A DNA stretch of 64,000 nucleotides from Pedobacter caeni. GTDB lineage: Bacteria; Bacteroidota; Bacteroidia; Sphingobacteriales; Sphingobacteriaceae. The stretch is from assembly GCF_900129215.1 (NCBI RefSeq), contig NZ_FQUQ01000001.1, positions 992,001 through 1,056,000 of the forward strand, given 5' to 3'. How positions within the stretch are numbered: the stretch's first letter is position 1; each line of letters begins with the position of its first letter. Positions 34,297 to 43,259 of the stretch are shown here, one piece after another. Both the position numbers and the translations under genes were made by a program. The notes beneath the pieces were generated by a model. The model searched no databases and had not been told where the DNA came from. It saw nothing but the letters and a program-made list of their open reading frames with translations.

Positions 34297-34590
34297 GGCT
34301 GCAGGTGTTTATTGGTAAAGATAAGATTGAACTCCAATTCACCAAGTTAGTGCCAAGACCAGCAAATGCTTTAAATTGCTGCTGTACCCCACTTTATCCC
34401 GAAATCGAGGAGGAAACCGTTCATTATTGAACATCGGCTGTACGCTGCCGTACACCAGGTGTCAGACACTCATAGGTTTCTGTAACGCTTTGTATTAGTC
34501 AACAGCCACCTATTATAGGTGATATCTATATGGAAAATAATCGTTCGCAAATAAGTTGCAGAGGTTCGTTAACGATATTTGCCGACGCCT

Positions 34591-34636
34591 CATTAACTTT
34601 GATTAACTCTGATTAACTCTTTATTAACTCTTTAAC
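34591..34636. repeat. Short tandem repeats of a TTAACTCT-type motif
   Basis: Four to five imperfect copies of a 10-base unit (CATTAACTTT, GATTAACTCT, GATTAACTCT, TTATTAACTC, TTTAACATTC) lie in helical phase upstream of the lipoprotein gene at 34751. A -7-like box TATTTTTG follows at 34650-34657. They may be regulator-binding sites. The rest of the 450-base gap from the permease start holds nothing recognised. Confidence 0.5.
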
Positions 34637-34750
34637 ATTCAATTTCTTGTATTTTTGTTTATAGACATTCGAAATGCCAAAAGATACTATTTGCTTAAGC
34701 CAAAGAACTTCATCAAGTCTAAATATTTTTTAACTCAAATTCTTAAACCG

Positions 34751-35809
34751 ATGTTAAACCGAAACAAACAAAAAATCGTCTATGCCTTTTTAGCTATTAC
34801 ATTTCTTTTAAATGGCTGTAAAAAGGAAGAAAAAAAACCGGATAAAGTCTCAGCCAGAAGATCTGTCCAGGCTTTAGTGCTGAATGGGAATAACGTTAAT
34901 ACACTAGAGGAACTACATGAATATGTAAGGCGTAATGGTTTTACAGATGATATAAATGGTACTGCGGTTAAAATGTACGCTGGGGACTTAAATAAGAGCT
35001 TGGGTCAGCTTATATCCGATAAAACACCGGTAGTTCCCCGGGAGGCGGCATTTAATGCTGCAGTGGAAAACGCGGCTTATGCATATGCGAGATCCATTTT
35101 TAATCCCAATCAGGCAGAAATGGATTTTTTTCAAAAAACCTTACAATTGATAGGTAGTAACGCGGGCGGCCAGTCTCCATATATGATCTATAAAAAAGCC
35201 GACTTTGACATAGAAACAGATCCAACTAAACCCGATTTCGGTTTGTCAAAATACGACAAAGCGCAGATTTTGTATTTTGACACTCAGTTTAAAATGTATG
35301 ACCTTTATCGAACCTATCTAAACCAGGTAACTTCAATGACGGACGAACAACGAATTCAAAAGCTGACCAACTCATATATTCCGATTTTTAAGCCCCTGGT
35401 TGCAAACAACTACAAAGGATTTGATGCTCCTTTTTCTATCGGAGAAATACTACCATGGTTGAGAAATAATACGATTGGTACCTCCCGAAATGCGTTTTGT
35501 TTAAATTTAGCCCCAAGGATACAAGACAGTAATTTTACAGCAGCTGTAATCTCTGATATTTTAACTACCAATGATGGCAAATGGGTTGGTGTCTTGCTAA
35601 ATGTAGCAACAGATGGCGTACTTGGATCATCAGTTTATATGTATGTTGGTGATACAAGGGCAGGCGACATTTTACCGTATCATTGGGACAGTGAAAAATC
35701 GAATAAAAGTCCATGGGAGATACAGCCCGATTATAGCGTCGTAAAACCAAAATGGTTAGCCGAAGGGCCGCCAGTTATAAAAAAAGACCCAAGAGATTTG
35801 AATCCCTGA
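34751..35809 (+). CDS. Lipoprotein of unknown function
   Basis: 352 residues from the ATG at 34751, chosen because it gives a clean lipoprotein signal (KQKIVYAFLAITFLLNGC, lipobox LNGC); the longer frame from 34655 has none. The mature protein is mostly helical with aromatic-rich C-terminal part (SPWEIQPDYSVVKPKWLAEG) and Pro-rich end. Outer-membrane anchored. No family recognised. It is a single-gene unit with its own terminator. Confidence 0.65.
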   Translation: MLNRNKQKIVYAFLAITFLLNGCKKEEKKPDKVSARRSVQALVLNGNNVNTLEELHEYVRRNGFTDDINGTAVKMYAGDLNKSLGQLISDKTPVVPREAAFNAAVENAAYAYARSIFNPNQAEMDFFQKTLQLIGSNAGGQSPYMIYKKADFDIETDPTKPDFGLSKYDKAQILYFDTQFKMYDLYRTYLNQVTSMTDEQRIQKLTNSYIPIFKPLVANNYKGFDAPFSIGEILPWLRNNTIGTSRNAFCLNLAPRIQDSNFTAAVISDILTTNDGKWVGVLLNVATDGVLGSSVYMYVGDTRAGDILPYHWDSEKSNKSPWEIQPDYSVVKPKWLAEGPPVIKKDPRDLNP

Positions 35810-35845
35810 TTTTTAGATCTGCATTTTAAAGTTCTGCTCATGCAA

Positions 35846-35886
35846 AAACAAAAGTCTTTCGGAATTAACTGAAAGACTTTTGTTTG
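35846..35886 (+). terminator. Terminator of the 34751 lipoprotein gene
   Basis: Perfect 15-bp stem AAACAAAAGTCTTTC (35846-35860) / GAAAGACTTTTGTTT (35871-35885) with a 10-base loop; it can also act on the opposite strand for the HxlR gene. Confidence 0.88.
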
Positions 35887-35917
35887 AGTTGGATTCCTGT
35901 TTTTTACCTCACACCTG

Positions 35918-36328
35918 CTATTTAACCTTCTTTTTTAAAGCCTGACTCAGCTCTTTAATCACGCCAGCCTTGTCTTTTTTAATTTGCTTTCCCAAATCCC
36001 TTCTTGGACATTGTTCATTATACTTTGCGCCCCAATCCATAATTTCAATTACTATCGGTAGCAGGTCCGCTCCTTTTTGCGTCAGACTGTAGACAAACTT
36101 CGATTTATTAGTTGCTGAAACTTCTTTGATCAAAATATTTTCCTCCTCAAGGACATTCAATCTGTTTACCAAAATATTACTCGCAATTTTTTCCTCCGAA
36201 GTTAAAAATTCGCTGTATGACAGCTTTCCTCTCAACATGACATCCCTGATAATGAGCAATGACCATTTATCGCCAAATACATCCAGCGAGCAACTTATCG
36301 GACAATCAGATCTGGTTTTCTTTTCCAT
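35918..36328 (-). CDS. HxlR family transcriptional regulator
   Basis: 136 residues with the HxlR signature: CPISCSLDVFGDKWSLLIIRDVMLRGKLSYSEF at the start with its conserved Cys, winged helix KIASNILVNRLNVLEEENI, and KFVYSLTQKGADLLPIVIEIMDWG. These regulators often respond to electrophiles or oxidants through the N-terminal cysteine. It is divergent from a SnoaL-like gene; two identical palindromes lie between them and are its likely operators. Confidence 0.93.
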   Translation of the reverse strand: MEKKTRSDCPISCSLDVFGDKWSLLIIRDVMLRGKLSYSEFLTSEEKIASNILVNRLNVLEEENILIKEVSATNKSKFVYSLTQKGADLLPIVIEIMDWGAKYNEQCPRRDLGKQIKKDKAGVIKELSQALKKKVK

Positions 36329-36344
36329 AACAAAAAAATAGCTC

Positions 36345-36392
36345 TTGCATTTTGCAATAACTTTGTATCTTTATACTTGTTGCATTTTGCAA
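36345..36392. promoter_or_regulatory. Two identical palindromic operators between HxlR and SnoaL genes
   Basis: TTGCATTTTGCAA occurs at 36345-36357 and again at 36380-36392. Each is an internally palindromic site (TTGCA-TTT-TGCAA). They are spaced 35 bases apart and flank a TAnnTTTG box (TAACTTTG, 36358-36365) directed to the SnoaL gene. This is the classic arrangement for dimer binding by the adjacent HxlR protein. Confidence 0.8.
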
Positions 36393-36423
36393 GAACAAAT
36401 TTATGACTTAAAAAATAAAAGCA

Positions 36424-36801
36424 ATGGAAAATTCAGAAGAAACAAAACAATTATTGGAAACTTACTACAAAGGGTTTGCAGAAAAAGCAAACTGGGAAAG
36501 TGTTATTTCTGACGACTTTCAGTATAGAGGTGGCGACATGACCAATACTACTCCCGTTGTTGGCAAACAGGCCTACATTGAAATCATAAAGCGATTCTCA
36601 CAACGTTTTGAGGCCATGCGTGTATTGCAGATGATTGTAGAGCAGGACAAAGCAGCAGTTATTGGTAATTATGATTTTGTATTTCCCAATGGAATAAAAA
36701 TAAACGGAAATGTGTCTGAACTTTGGACCCAGAAAGATGGCAAACTCAACAGTTTAACTTTATATTTCGATACCCTTACTTTCATGAACAATTTGAAATA
36801 G
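36424..36801 (+). CDS. SnoaL-like (NTF2 fold) protein
   Basis: 125 residues, cytosolic, with the SnoaL pattern ETYYKGFAEKANWESVISDDFQYRGGD and a closing beta sheet (FVFPNGIKINGNVSELWTQKDGKLNSLTLYFD). It binds or isomerises small ligands; the substrate is unknown. It is divergent from the HxlR regulator and probably its main target. Confidence 0.85.
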   Translation: MENSEETKQLLETYYKGFAEKANWESVISDDFQYRGGDMTNTTPVVGKQAYIEIIKRFSQRFEAMRVLQMIVEQDKAAVIGNYDFVFPNGIKINGNVSELWTQKDGKLNSLTLYFDTLTFMNNLK

Positions 36802-36816
36802 AACTGCTTTGCACGG

Positions 36817-37458
36817 TTACAGGCTTCGTTTATTACTTTCGATAGCGATGAACTCCGGCAAATAATTTGGAGTACATCCTTTTGACACCATTTGATCTTT
36901 GTACAGGCCGGTTTTCTTGCCGATCGCAACGCAACGTGCCCGGAACTTTTTATCGTAAACGCCTATCCAACCAGCAGTAAAATTCATGGCCCACTGCACT
37001 TCTGACGCTTCCCCGGTAATCTTAGCTTCAATTGCCAAAAGCAGGTATGCAGTATTCTCAGGGGAAACTTGCCCCATCCATCTTAACCTTCCCTGATAAT
37101 ACCAGAAAATCCGCCTTTGAAGAGCTGAAGGACTGTTTTCCCAGGATTCAATCAATGCAATAGTTTTCTTGTCTTTGGTAAGTTGATTGGCCATGAGCCA
37201 GTCTATTAATTGATTTCGCTCGTTAACCGGATGGCCCTGAATATCCATATCCAGTTTATCGACCACCTCTTGCGTAAGAACTTTATGATCCATAATTAAG
37301 ATGGCAAGCTGCCTGGACAGGAAATCGCCACTGCTCCAAAGCTCATTAGCCAGGGCATGATCCATCTTAATTTCCTTTGCCATTTTACGCAGGTCGCCAA
37401 GTTTAGTCTTACTATTGATTTGTCTGAGGAGTTGCTCTGCTTTTGATGAAGTTTGCAT
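36817..37458 (-). CDS. DNA alkylation repair (AlkD-like HEAT-repeat) protein
   Basis: 213 residues made of HEAT-like helical pairs: LGDLRKMAKEIKMDHALANELWSSGDFLSRQLAILIMDHK, then LIDWLMANQLTKDKKTIALIESWENSPSALQRRIFWYYQGRLRW. This is the PF08713 pattern; AlkD-type proteins excise alkylated purines. Cytosolic. The C-terminal GWIGVYDKKFRARCVAIGKKTGLYKDQMVSKGC contains basic residues suited to DNA contact. It ends 15 bases from the SnoaL gene stop, convergent with it. Confidence 0.85.
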   Translation of the reverse strand: MQTSSKAEQLLRQINSKTKLGDLRKMAKEIKMDHALANELWSSGDFLSRQLAILIMDHKVLTQEVVDKLDMDIQGHPVNERNQLIDWLMANQLTKDKKTIALIESWENSPSALQRRIFWYYQGRLRWMGQVSPENTAYLLLAIEAKITGEASEVQWAMNFTAGWIGVYDKKFRARCVAIGKKTGLYKDQMVSKGCTPNYLPEFIAIESNKRSL

Positions 37459-37478
37459 ATCAATCGTTGCTTTTGTGA

Positions 37479-37625
37479 TCCTGTATAAGTTACGAAATCA
37501 GAAATGAAGTGGAGAAAAAATTGGGAGCAAACTATGCAAACACGCTACTCGATAGGTTCTCCAAGCCAAATGCACGATGGGTAGCCAGTATAAGCGTACT
37601 TATTATACAGCTGAATGCCTGGTAG
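37479..37625 (+). pseudogene. Possible gene tail of unknown family
   Basis: An open frame without start reads YEIRNEVEKKLGANYANTLL then DRFSKPNARWVASISVLIIQ and ends at TAG 37623. Its amino-acid composition looks coding while the surrounding DNA has no gene. I cannot name the family, so it may be chance. Confidence 0.25.
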
Positions 37626-37642
37626 TAATCGCGAACATTGAA

Positions 37643-37671
37643 AACCCTGGTACCTAACCGGCACCAGGGTT
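37643..37671 (-). terminator. Terminator of the metalloprotease-crystallin gene
   Basis: On the minus strand AACCCTGGT pairs with ACCAGGGTT, extended by G-T and CC/GG pairs to about 12 bp around a GGTTA loop, followed by TTTTC. It lies 9 bases after the stop at 37680. Confidence 0.8.
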
Positions 37672-37679
37672 CGTAATGA

Positions 37680-39095
37680 TTAGAGTGCGATTACTTTGAT
37701 TGACGATGCTTTATCGTTAAAAGTAGAAACAAAGCTACTGGAGGAGGTAATCTCTATGCTGCTTCCGGTAAAATTATCACCGTCGTACATGATTACTTTT
37801 ACGCCAAAGCCCAGAGTCAATGAGGATACGTCATTATTGCTAATGCCCAGACTAACCAGGTTTGCAGTAGTATAATTACCTACCGGAAGCGAGACGCCAT
37901 ACCCACCATAACTGCCATGCTGGAAAAACTTTGCTGATCCATTAGCCCCTATTTGCGGTACCCCATTCAAAAATGAGAAAGAATAGGCTTTGGAAATGGT
38001 GCTGCCATTATTGAGCAACAGTTTCACTCTTACATCATAAGGCTCGTTGTTTTTAAAGTTAAGCTCATTGAGCGCCATTGCCCCTGTGAGGGTATTGCCT
38101 GAGCCGGGATTAAACCGCCAGGTTACCGCGTTGTAATCAGCATCATCGCTGCTTATTTTTGGATCCATGTACACCAGGATGTCGCTTACGGTTTTGTCGC
38201 TGGTATAATTTCCTATCAGGTTAAGGGTTTGCAGGGAGCTGTCGTAGGTCAGGTTGGCGTTAATGGTTGTTGTTGCGCCCGCATATGGCGTTTCGGTTGG
38301 CAAAGGGCTCTGAAAGACCTCATTTCTATTCAATATCGCGGCATCAACCGGTGTAAGGAATGTGGGCTGGCCTTTACTAAAAGTTACGTTTCCGCTTCCC
38401 ATTAATGAGGTTCCATAAACAGGTTGTTCGGAAGTGTATTTTGCATGGTCATGTGGTAGATTTAACCCATGACCAAGTTCGTGCAACATCCCTCCAATGT
38501 AATTCGACGTACTCGGAATTTTGTCAACAGCCATATTACTGTTATCCAGTGCGAAACAATATTTTCCCCAGCCATAAAAAGGCTGCCCTGCGCTGCTGCC
38601 ATCGGTGCGCTGAGGCATCAGGATGAGCATGTGCGATGAATTCGAAAATTCGCTGGCATGGGTGGCTTTGTAAGCATTAATTTCATTGATAATTTTACTG
38701 GCCGATACGCTCGCCGTGTAAGGATAATCAACCTGCGGGCCCTGGGCGGGAATTTCGATAAATTTCACTAAGCCTCCGGTATCCAGCGGAAGCCCCATGA
38801 ACTTATCATAGCCATAGCGCAGCATTTCGGTATGCAGCCAGCTCTGGAAATGAACCATCAGCGTGGTTAGACGGGTTCTGTAATCGCTTAATGCCGGGTT
38901 GTCTGTGGGAACAAACATCACGATGTTAAGATTTTTGGGATTGGTGGTAAAAGTTGATGTAGTGGTTGAAGTGGTTGAAACTTTCATGCTTTTTACTGCA
39001 TGTTCGGCAGGGAGCACTTTTGCCTTTTCGCAGGAGCTCAGGAATACAGTGGTCGCAATTAGTACCGCGAAAATGCTTGTTTTTTTGTTTTTCAT
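37680..39095 (-). CDS. Metzincin-type zinc protease lipoprotein with C-terminal beta/gamma-crystallin-like domain
   Basis: 471 residues: lipoprotein signal (ATTVFLSSC, Cys22), protease domain with zinc motif HELGHGLNLPH (His205, Glu206, His209, His215) and a Met-turn-like SLMGSG about 20 residues later, which place it in the metzincin clan. A middle beta-sandwich follows, and the last ~85 residues (GSAKFFQHGSYGGYGVSLPVG, then VKVIMYDGDNFTGSSIEI) match a beta/gamma-crystallin fold with Greek-key YDGDNFTG motifs. Surface-anchored by lipid. It is transcribed alone. Substrate unknown, likely a protein at the cell surface. Confidence 0.85.
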   Translation of the reverse strand: MKNKKTSIFAVLIATTVFLSSCEKAKVLPAEHAVKSMKVSTTSTTTSTFTTNPKNLNIVMFVPTDNPALSDYRTRLTTLMVHFQSWLHTEMLRYGYDKFMGLPLDTGGLVKFIEIPAQGPQVDYPYTASVSASKIINEINAYKATHASEFSNSSHMLILMPQRTDGSSAGQPFYGWGKYCFALDNSNMAVDKIPSTSNYIGGMLHELGHGLNLPHDHAKYTSEQPVYGTSLMGSGNVTFSKGQPTFLTPVDAAILNRNEVFQSPLPTETPYAGATTTINANLTYDSSLQTLNLIGNYTSDKTVSDILVYMDPKISSDDADYNAVTWRFNPGSGNTLTGAMALNELNFKNNEPYDVRVKLLLNNGSTISKAYSFSFLNGVPQIGANGSAKFFQHGSYGGYGVSLPVGNYTTANLVSLGISNNDVSSLTLGFGVKVIMYDGDNFTGSSIEITSSSSFVSTFNDKASSIKVIAL

Positions 39096-39279
39096 CTTTT
39101 GTTTGGTTTAGGTTTGGTTTTAAGTTAAAATGCCCCGTAAATGAATACATGGGCTACAAGCTGACAAAAGGATACCGTCAGTTATACCTTAAAATTGACC
39201 TATTATTTGTTAAAAAAAGATGAAAAATGGTAAAGAATGGGTAGAAAATTCAGTAGAAAAAGATTCCCTGAAGAGCTTA

Positions 39280-39732
39280 CTAGTCCTTCTTTTCGGTTAA
39301 AGTATCTTTGGTTACATCATACAAATATTCATGAGTATCGTAATTTCTATAAATTGTGACACTCTTTAAATTTTTGTTTTTATTCAGGATAACATCTTTA
39401 ACATGCTGAGCAATATTAAACAGAGAATCTTTTTGAATGACGAGGTCTACAGGAAAATCAATAGACAAATAATATTCGAAAGGAACTTTATTGTAGTCTT
39501 TGTATAGCGTATCTTTCCCTTCCTTTGTATAATTATAATAGAATCTTTCTGATTTACAATTGTACGTTTTCTCTAATTCTTTAAAATACTGTTGCTCCGT
39601 TGATGATAATTCTGGCTGCGCTATTATTTGTCCGGGTTGCATTAGCCAATAAAAAGGATTAAAAATAAATGCCAGAATGATGACCAATGCAGCGGCAGCT
39701 ATAATTATTTTGATTGACCTTTTCATGTTCAT
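39280..39732 (-). CDS. Membrane-anchored protein of unknown function
   Basis: 150 residues with an N-terminal hydrophobic segment (IIIAAAALVIILAFIFNPF) that anchors it in the inner membrane, then a mixed charged periplasmic domain (YYLSIDFPVDLVIQK, KNLKSVTIYRNYDTHEYLYDV). No family recognised. Monocistronic in an AT-rich stretch. Confidence 0.5.
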   Translation of the reverse strand: MNMKRSIKIIIAAAALVIILAFIFNPFYWLMQPGQIIAQPELSSTEQQYFKELEKTYNCKSERFYYNYTKEGKDTLYKDYNKVPFEYYLSIDFPVDLVIQKDSLFNIAQHVKDVILNKNKNLKSVTIYRNYDTHEYLYDVTKDTLTEKKD

Positions 39733-39933
39733 CTTTTCTTTATCAACACGGCTTCGCAGGATGAAGTGGTTGTTTCATTCAAATAAGTTTATTGATAGCT
39801 AAATATAAAAAATTAAAGCCTTGCCAACTACTATCAAACAATTAAAGCACATTCAAACTTAAAATCTCTGGTAAAAATTTATCTCCCGCTTTGGCTACTT
39901 TTTGAAAGTCGGAGTAAAACCTCGCCAAGCCTA

Positions 39934-40371
39934 TCAGCCTTTATTTACGATATCCTTTAACCATTGAGGTACAAGTGACTCTTCTCTTGGGAATTTTTTC
40001 AGGTCATCAATATACTTACTGTTGTCGGGTTCATAGGTGAAATCCGGTTTTGTCTCATACTCATATTGAATGTTAAATTCCCCTTCTGAATCCACTTGAA
40101 GGGCCGCATGATACCATGCACCCTGATTCGGAGACATCGAATAAGTGATTTCTCTTAATTCTTTAAAAAGCAGGGATAGATCAGGTCCCCCCTCCTGTTC
40201 CGGATCAAAAGACTGAAGCTTGTGATCTGAATCAACATAACTGGCATCAAGCTGAATAAATTTATTCAGGATCCTGACTTCAACAGTGAAATAATTCCAG
40301 GAATCAACAGGGATTGCGTTAAACGCCGATTGTGCAATTTGGGTAATGAGTTCGTTAGATCTTTCTAGCAT
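39934..40371 (-). CDS. YezG/DUF600-type immunity protein
   Basis: 145 residues with the YezG pattern: an N-terminal helix pair (NELITQIAQSAFNAIPVDSWNYF), strand EVRILNKFIQLDASYVD, helix LFKELREITYSM, then GAWYHAALQVDSEGEFNIQYEYETKPDF and a C-terminal basic PQWLKDIV end. YezG antagonises LXG-type toxins such as YeeF in Gram-positives; homologues occur as orphan immunity genes in many phyla. No cognate toxin is beside it, so it probably protects against neighbours' toxins. It is 30 bases upstream-flanked by the paralogous lipoprotein pair, same strand. Confidence 0.75.
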   Translation of the reverse strand: MLERSNELITQIAQSAFNAIPVDSWNYFTVEVRILNKFIQLDASYVDSDHKLQSFDPEQEGGPDLSLLFKELREITYSMSPNQGAWYHAALQVDSEGEFNIQYEYETKPDFTYEPDNSKYIDDLKKFPREESLVPQWLKDIVNKG

Positions 40372-40401
40372 TTGGATTATATTTTTAATTCATGAACGTT
40401 A

Positions 40402-41640
40402 TTAATTATTAGGGTCTTTTTCAAGCGCTGTTTTTGCATCGTCCCACCATTCTTTTAAATGAGGTATGTTGTAATAGTTATTCAACTTAAATTCTCTGGA
40501 ATACCTTCTGTCGCCATCGCCAATACTGGCAAAGACCTTTACCATTAATTCCTTGTAGGGAACATTATTTCGGGGACTCCCCTTTTTTGCAATGGTATTC
40601 GCGTATTCTGGCTGAATGCAGATGTTTTGACCAAATGCAACGAGGGTTGCCAGTAGTTTTGCCTTTTGTTTTAAGGGGATACTGTCCCGGTCTTCAAGCG
40701 CCAGGTAGTTGATATAATCGCTCAGATGGGCAAGGTATTCAGGGTGTTCCGGAGTAGTGATAAATCTAATCAGGTCCAAAGTATTTTGATGAACCGTAAT
40801 TTTACCCTTGCAATCTTTGCTCCACAGTAATTTACCAAAGCCTTCAGCATCGGTGGTTTTGTCGTCGAAAACATATGGAACGGTATCGTCGAAAACGAGT
40901 TTCAATAATTCGGGATCACTGACATAACCGAATTCCTTCACCAATGTTTTTAAGAAGCTTTTATCGTTTTCCCATAGCCAGGACAACTGGCTTTTATCAT
41001 CATTGAAAAGATATTTGTTACGGAAAATAAGTGTTTTGAGATTTAATTCCCTTTCTACATCCAAACCTGCAAGATCTTTCCAATGTTTGATCTTTACATT
41101 TACTTTTTCGATGGCATCATAAACTGTAATTTCCTCTTGCTCTGCCGTTATTAGATCCGGAAAGTCTTTTTTATAGTTTATAATTTGCGGAAGCGCATAA
41201 AATCCGGTAATAAAAGATCCTTCTTTTACCATGAAGACCCCTTGTATATCCGCACTAAATGGATGGTAGAGCGGTGTAGTTTGACACTTGTTGTAGAAAT
41301 TCTTATACAGATATTTGGTTGCTGAGCCGGGGTCTATTGTCCGGTCAAATATCAGTTTTATCTTCTTTGCAAAATCGGCTTTGTTCAATTCTTTATAGCC
41401 ATTCCCAGCCAATACACGCTTTAGGATGGGTAAAGTCACCTCAAAATCCTGCTGGGAATAATTGTAAGTATCATAGTCGGATGGGCCTCCCGCCCTGAGT
41501 TGTTTTTCCAGTTGACTCACAATGGGTTTTGCCTGCTGATCAGGTTCGGGATCTGTTTGATTTTTTACCTGCGCCTTGCAGGATGTAAGGAACATCAACA
41601 TGATCAGACTTATTCCTATGTGAAAGACATATTTCTTCAT
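40402..41640 (-). CDS. Lipoprotein of unknown function, tandem paralogue A
   Basis: 412 residues with a lipoprotein signal (LIMLMFLTSC, Cys21). The mature region shares collinear motifs with the next gene: YDTYNYSQQDFEVTLPILKR versus YDSHQYTSTDLEATLPIIKK, KADFAKKIKLIFDRTID versus KADFASRVKSIFDRTID, and LKEWWDDA near the C terminus. Mostly helical. No family known to me. It follows its paralogue by 7 bases and precedes the YezG-like gene by 30, suggesting one transcript. A function linked to toxin neutralisation or surface binding is speculation. Confidence 0.65.
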   Translation of the reverse strand: MKKYVFHIGISLIMLMFLTSCKAQVKNQTDPEPDQQAKPIVSQLEKQLRAGGPSDYDTYNYSQQDFEVTLPILKRVLAGNGYKELNKADFAKKIKLIFDRTIDPGSATKYLYKNFYNKCQTTPLYHPFSADIQGVFMVKEGSFITGFYALPQIINYKKDFPDLITAEQEEITVYDAIEKVNVKIKHWKDLAGLDVERELNLKTLIFRNKYLFNDDKSQLSWLWENDKSFLKTLVKEFGYVSDPELLKLVFDDTVPYVFDDKTTDAEGFGKLLWSKDCKGKITVHQNTLDLIRFITTPEHPEYLAHLSDYINYLALEDRDSIPLKQKAKLLATLVAFGQNICIQPEYANTIAKKGSPRNNVPYKELMVKVFASIGDGDRRYSREFKLNNYYNIPHLKEWWDDAKTALEKDPNN

Positions 41641-41647
41641 ACAGCTA

Positions 41648-42901
41648 TCATTTAATTCGATTAGGAGTATAACCAGATCTGCTCATATTTAAGTAATCCT
41701 CCGGGCTGGGATTATCCGCTAGTTCAATACCTTTAAAAACGTTTTTTTCTTTTTCAGCCTTTTTCAACCATTCTTTTAAATTCGGCAGCCCGTAATAGCT
41801 GTTATTTTCAAACTCCTTTCTATAGGTCCCCTTATCATCCAGGTAATGGATAAAATTTCCGCTAAACATCTGGCCATAGTGGTATGCTTTATTGTACTTA
41901 TACTGCTCTCCAAATTGCAATAAATGGGCAATAACATAAGCCTTGTTCTTAAAACTCATCTCTTTAAAAGGGGGATTGACAACGTTAAAAAAAGCATTAA
42001 TGCATTTTGCTATACCGATAATATGTCCGCTTCGATCCGGACTTGCAAATTCCTTTATCACTTCCAGACTCTTCGGATGAATCACGACTTTGCCATTGCA
42101 ACGGGTGTGCCAAAGGCTCTTGCTGAAGGTTTTCAAATCATCAGCACTGTTGATATTTTTAGGAGGGCCGATCACTGATTTCATAATCCGTTTTTCCCCG
42201 GCGTAACCGAAATCGAGAAATAGGTGTTTCAGGAACTCAAAATCGTTTTGAAACAGCCAGTTGAAGTCTGTACGACTGTTGTTCAACAGGTACTTATTTC
42301 TGGCAACAAGTACTTTAAGATTCTGTATCCGCTCTGATGGCAGATTTTTATAATCTTTCCAATGAGGAATTTCAATTTCCTTACCAAGGTCTGGCTCTTT
42401 TTTTATGATTTTAGCCGCTTCTATTTTATTATACTCAGGAAATGCTGTTTGATAATCTATCAGTTCCGGGATCGCGTACAGATCTGTAAAAAATCCTTCT
42501 TTAGTAATAAATGTTCCATCGAGTGCAACTCCATTTTTCATATACAGTTGTCTCCTGTCGCAGGCATCATTATAATTCACAAACAAATGAACCTGGGATG
42601 AAATGTCTATCGTCCGGTCGAAAATCGATTTTACCCTGGAGGCGAAATCGGCTTTACTCAACAATTTTACCCCATTGGCCAGCAAGATCTTCTTAATGAT
42701 GGGAAGTGTTGCTTCAAGATCAGTTGAGGTATATTGATGGGAATCGTATTCTTCTTCGCCGTTGGTTTTACCATCCTTTAGCTGGGATTTTAATACTTCG
42801 ATTGCATGAGTGCTTAAACCCGTTTCTGTCTGGGCATCGCTAATGAGGCTTCCGGTAAACATCATCAGACCAAGTGCTAAAATTGCTTTTCTAATTCTCA
42901 T
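41648..42901 (-). CDS. Secreted protein of unknown function, tandem paralogue B
   Basis: 417 residues with signal peptide (AILALGLMMFTGSLISDAQ, cleavage after AQ-type site, no lipobox Cys). It is the tandem copy of the following gene over its whole length (TLPIIKKILLANGVKLLSKADF; SIFDRTIDISS; LKVLVARNKYLLNNSRTDFNWLFQND). One paralogue is lipid-anchored and this one soluble. First gene of the putative operon with the lipoprotein and the YezG-like gene. Family unknown. Confidence 0.65.
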   Translation of the reverse strand: MRIRKAILALGLMMFTGSLISDAQTETGLSTHAIEVLKSQLKDGKTNGEEEYDSHQYTSTDLEATLPIIKKILLANGVKLLSKADFASRVKSIFDRTIDISSQVHLFVNYNDACDRRQLYMKNGVALDGTFITKEGFFTDLYAIPELIDYQTAFPEYNKIEAAKIIKKEPDLGKEIEIPHWKDYKNLPSERIQNLKVLVARNKYLLNNSRTDFNWLFQNDFEFLKHLFLDFGYAGEKRIMKSVIGPPKNINSADDLKTFSKSLWHTRCNGKVVIHPKSLEVIKEFASPDRSGHIIGIAKCINAFFNVVNPPFKEMSFKNKAYVIAHLLQFGEQYKYNKAYHYGQMFSGNFIHYLDDKGTYRKEFENNSYYGLPNLKEWLKKAEKEKNVFKGIELADNPSPEDYLNMSRSGYTPNRIK

Positions 42902-43259
42902 ATTAAATCTATAGCGATACAGCCTTCCATTTCATTTCTATCATCTAAAAGTATGTCATACTTTGGTTGGCATTTATTATTCAATTTTTATCCTGGTGTA
43001 TCGGGCATATTTATCGTTGAAAAATAAAATAAATCTATGAAAAATTTATGCAGTATTATTTTATGTTATTTTTTTATACAAAACAAATCCCAATCTCCCC
43101 AAAATTAAAATGCTAAATCCGGTATTACTATTCCAGACATCAAAAAAACAGCGATGCGCAGATCAGAAAAATTGACATATTTTCTGGCCGTTGATTTGCT
43201 TACCATTCCTTAAGCAAATAATTATTCAGTGGTATCATACCCAAAAGCTTTCGAATATC

